A stretch of DNA of 37,256 nucleotides from Chthoniobacteraceae bacterium (GTDB lineage: Bacteria; Verrucomicrobiota; Verrucomicrobiia; Chthoniobacterales; Chthoniobacteraceae), in contig CANJZW010000044.1 of assembly GCA_947479475.1 (NCBI GenBank), forward strand, positions 1 through 37,256, written 5' to 3'. The stretch's first letter is position 1, and each line of letters starts with the position of its first letter. A program made the position numbers and the translations under genes. This document shows, piece by piece, positions 35,807 to 37,256 of this stretch. Below the pieces are notes generated by a model, which was not told where the DNA came from, did no database searches, and saw nothing but the letters and a program-made list of their open reading frames with translations.

Positions 35807-36847
35807 TTGGCACTAGAACCCATTACAACCGTGGCTGATAATTTCTTTCAAAATACCGCCGAAACGCCGGATACACCCTTCGATATCTCGTTGCGGCCCC
35901 CAATGTTCAGCGAATTCGCCGGGCAGGAAAAGGTCTGCCAGCGCTTGGAGGTCATGGTCGAGGCGGCTCGGGGGCGAGGGGATGTCCTCGATCACATTTT
36001 GCTCAGCGGTCCCCCAGGACTCGGAAAGACGACTTTGGCCTACATCCTCGCCAACGCGATGGGCAGCAACATCAAGAGCACCAGCGGCCCGACAATCGAA
36101 AAGGCCGGGGATCTCGCCGGCCTCTTGACCACCCTGCAGCGGGGCGACCTTCTCTTTATCGACGAAATCCACCGCCTTCAGCCTGCGATCGAAGAGTATC
36201 TCTATCCAGCCATGGAGGACTTTAAGCTGGATATCATCATCGACCAGGGACCTAATGCGCGCTCCGTCCGCCTGAACCTTCCCAAATTCACTCTGGTGGG
36301 AGCCACGACCCGAGCCGGCATGATTTCCTCCCCGCTCCGCTCTCGATTCGGGATGAACTGCCGCCTGGACTACTATACGGCCGAGGAATTGCAGAAAATC
36401 CTGCTGCGCAGCTCCGGACTGATCGGCCTTGAAATCGATTCCGCCGGGGCCCTGGAAATCGCCTCCAGAGCCAGGGGAACCCCCAGGGTCGCCAACAATC
36501 TTCTGCGCTGGGTGCGCGACTACGCACAGGTTCGGGCTGACAACCGCGTGACTCAACACGTTGCAGATCAAGCGCTTTCCATGCTGGAAATTGACGGAGA
36601 CGGGTTTGATGAAATGGACAAACGCATCCTCGAGGCACTCATCCACCGCTTTGAAGGCGGCCCTGTAGGGTTAAACTCCCTCGCCGTCGCCATCGGGGAG
36701 GACGCGGGCACGATTGAGGATGTAAACGAGCCTTACCTGATCATGCAGGGGTATCTGAAGCGGACCCCCCAGGGCAGGGTGGCTCTGGCGCCTGCTTACC
36801 GGAAGATGGGAGTCGCAGAACCGACACGAGATGGACGTCTTTTTTAA
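35807..36847 (+). CDS. ruvB: Holliday junction DNA helicase RuvB
   Basis: RuvB is the AAA+ motor that drives branch migration with RuvA. The 346 residues carry the Walker A GPPGLGKT at 68-75, [18 protein letters not shown] near 91-108, Walker B FIDEIHRL near 117-124, the sensor motif [18 protein letters not shown], the arginine-bearing [18 protein letters not shown] and the C-terminal winged-helix block [33 protein letters not shown]. Catalytic residues are intact. The TTG at 35807 is the first usable start after an in-frame stop; a GTG at 35831 is a reasonable alternative. A GAGGTG sequence lies 16 bases before the TTG, rather far. ruvA and ruvC are not adjacent. Confidence 0.95.
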   Translation: MALEPITTVADNFFQNTAETPDTPFDISLRPPMFSEFAGQEKVCQRLEVMVEAARGRGDVLDHILLSGPPGLGKTTLAYILANAMGSNIKSTSGPTIEKAGDLAGLLTTLQRGDLLFIDEIHRLQPAIEEYLYPAMEDFKLDIIIDQGPNARSVRLNLPKFTLVGATTRAGMISSPLRSRFGMNCRLDYYTAEELQKILLRSSGLIGLEIDSAGALEIASRARGTPRVANNLLRWVRDYAQVRADNRVTQHVADQALSMLEIDGDGFDEMDKRILEALIHRFEGGPVGLNSLAVAIGEDAGTIEDVNEPYLIMQGYLKRTPQGRVALAPAYRKMGVAEPTRDGRLF

Positions 36848-36989
36848 AAAAATAACCCGCTTGTTTTGGTGTACAGTTAGCGTCTGCTGCTCAGGTTATT
36901 AAGGATAGATGGAAGGTTGGATTTGAAGGCGCCTGTGAAACATTTCTGCCAAAGTCTGTTGACGAATTGGAGGAATCCTTTAAGTTCTT

Positions 36990-37231
36990 CAACCCGCCGC
37001 TAAAACGGCAGGCGCTGCGAAAGTGGCGGGCAGTTCGAAAACGAACCGCTAGGCAGCCCGGAAACGGGCGCCACATGATCTTTGAAAGTCTGGTTCTTAT
37101 CCGCACCCAAACTTGGTGCAGCATCCGGCCGAAAGGCGGGAAGAGTTGCCGGGGATGTCGGAGGAATGGCTTACAAGCAAGTATAGATCTTTCAGGACTG
37201 ATAAAGTTTTTAGAAGTCTTGAAGAGATCAT
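36990..37231 (+). ncRNA. Candidate structured RNA or mRNA leader of unknown family
   Basis: No recognisable gene fills the 409 bases after ruvB, but several short hairpins are packed here. They are GCCG/CGGC with a CTAAAA loop (36996-37009), CGCTGC/GTGGCG with a GAAA loop (37013-37028), GTTCG/CGAAC with an AAAA loop (37033-37046), CCCG/CGGG with a GAAA loop (37057-37068), GCACC/GGTGC (37103-37119) and CATCC/GGATG (37122-37157) enclosing GCC-GAAA-GGC. GTGGCG (37023-37028) can instead pair perfectly with CGCCAC (37069-37074), closing a three-way junction, so two folds compete. ATGATCT (37075-37081) can pair with AGATCAT (37225-37231). A plus-strand frame is open from 36856 to 37233 but lacks a good start and encodes an unfamiliar basic peptide. 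Strand is assumed. I recognise no known RNA family. Confidence 0.4.
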
Positions 37232-37256
37232 AAGGAAAGCAAAAATTGAATTGTGC

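Noticed and set aside
36856-37233. Open plus-strand frame that could encode a small basic protein
   Set aside because: It has no ATG near the beginning and no ribosome-binding site at a usable distance. The peptide is unfamiliar, and the dense hairpins explain the sequence better. It cannot be ruled out without homologues.
1-37256. CRISPR arrays, insertion sequences, integrases and tRNA or rRNA genes
   Set aside because: No regularly spaced repeats, transposase-like frames, attachment-site duplications or recognisable tRNA/rRNA sequences were seen on either strand.

Overview
The window looks like a chromosomal segment of a Verrucomicrobiota bacterium. The main pointer is a 1814-residue protein at 23792-29236 that resembles the lineage-restricted 'Verru_Chthon cassette protein A' family. 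Supporting cues are a twin-arginine-exported Gfo/Idh/MocA oxidoreductase, a secreted PQQ-repeat protein beginning DWPNFRGP, moderately high GC and few clear Shine-Dalgarno sites. The phylum is inferred; nothing here supports a call below that rank.

Left edge (1-2582, + strand): the last codons of an unidentified gene, then thyA, folA and a glycoside hydrolase family 3 gene (NagZ type) in close succession. thyA and folA together form the dTMP/tetrahydrofolate cycle.

Centre (2636-23690, - strand): one long corrinoid operon read right to left. The order is a cobalamin riboswitch, cobT, cobS, cobU, a cobD-cobQ fusion, cbiB, cobO, cbiA, cbiE, a cbiX-cbiC fusion, cbiD, cbiL, cbiF, cbiG, a cbiH-cbiJ fusion, hupE, cobW and cobN. 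Eight junctions are ATGA stop/start overlaps, which suggests strong translational coupling. The gene set is the early-cobalt ('anaerobic') type, with CbiX, CbiD and CbiG and no CobG or CobF. Yet it ends in a cobN for late cobalt insertion, preceded by an apparent intrinsic terminator. CbiT, the uroporphyrinogen-III methyltransferase, a CobN partner ATPase, BluB and PduX are not in the window. HupE and CobW probably handle cobalt supply. CobD-CobQ, CbiB, CobU, CobS and CobT assemble the aminopropanol arm and the nucleotide loop.

Right part (23792-36847): the orphan giant pseudopilin-like protein A (-), galM (+), the secreted PQQ-repeat protein (-), typA with a strong terminator (-), the Tat-exported oxidoreductase (-) and ruvB (+).

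Right edge (36848-37256): no convincing gene. It holds a dense run of short hairpins with GAAA and AAAA loops, including two mutually exclusive pairings, followed by a change to AT-rich sequence. I read this as a candidate structured RNA or leader whose downstream partner lies outside the window. It is the least explained part of the window.
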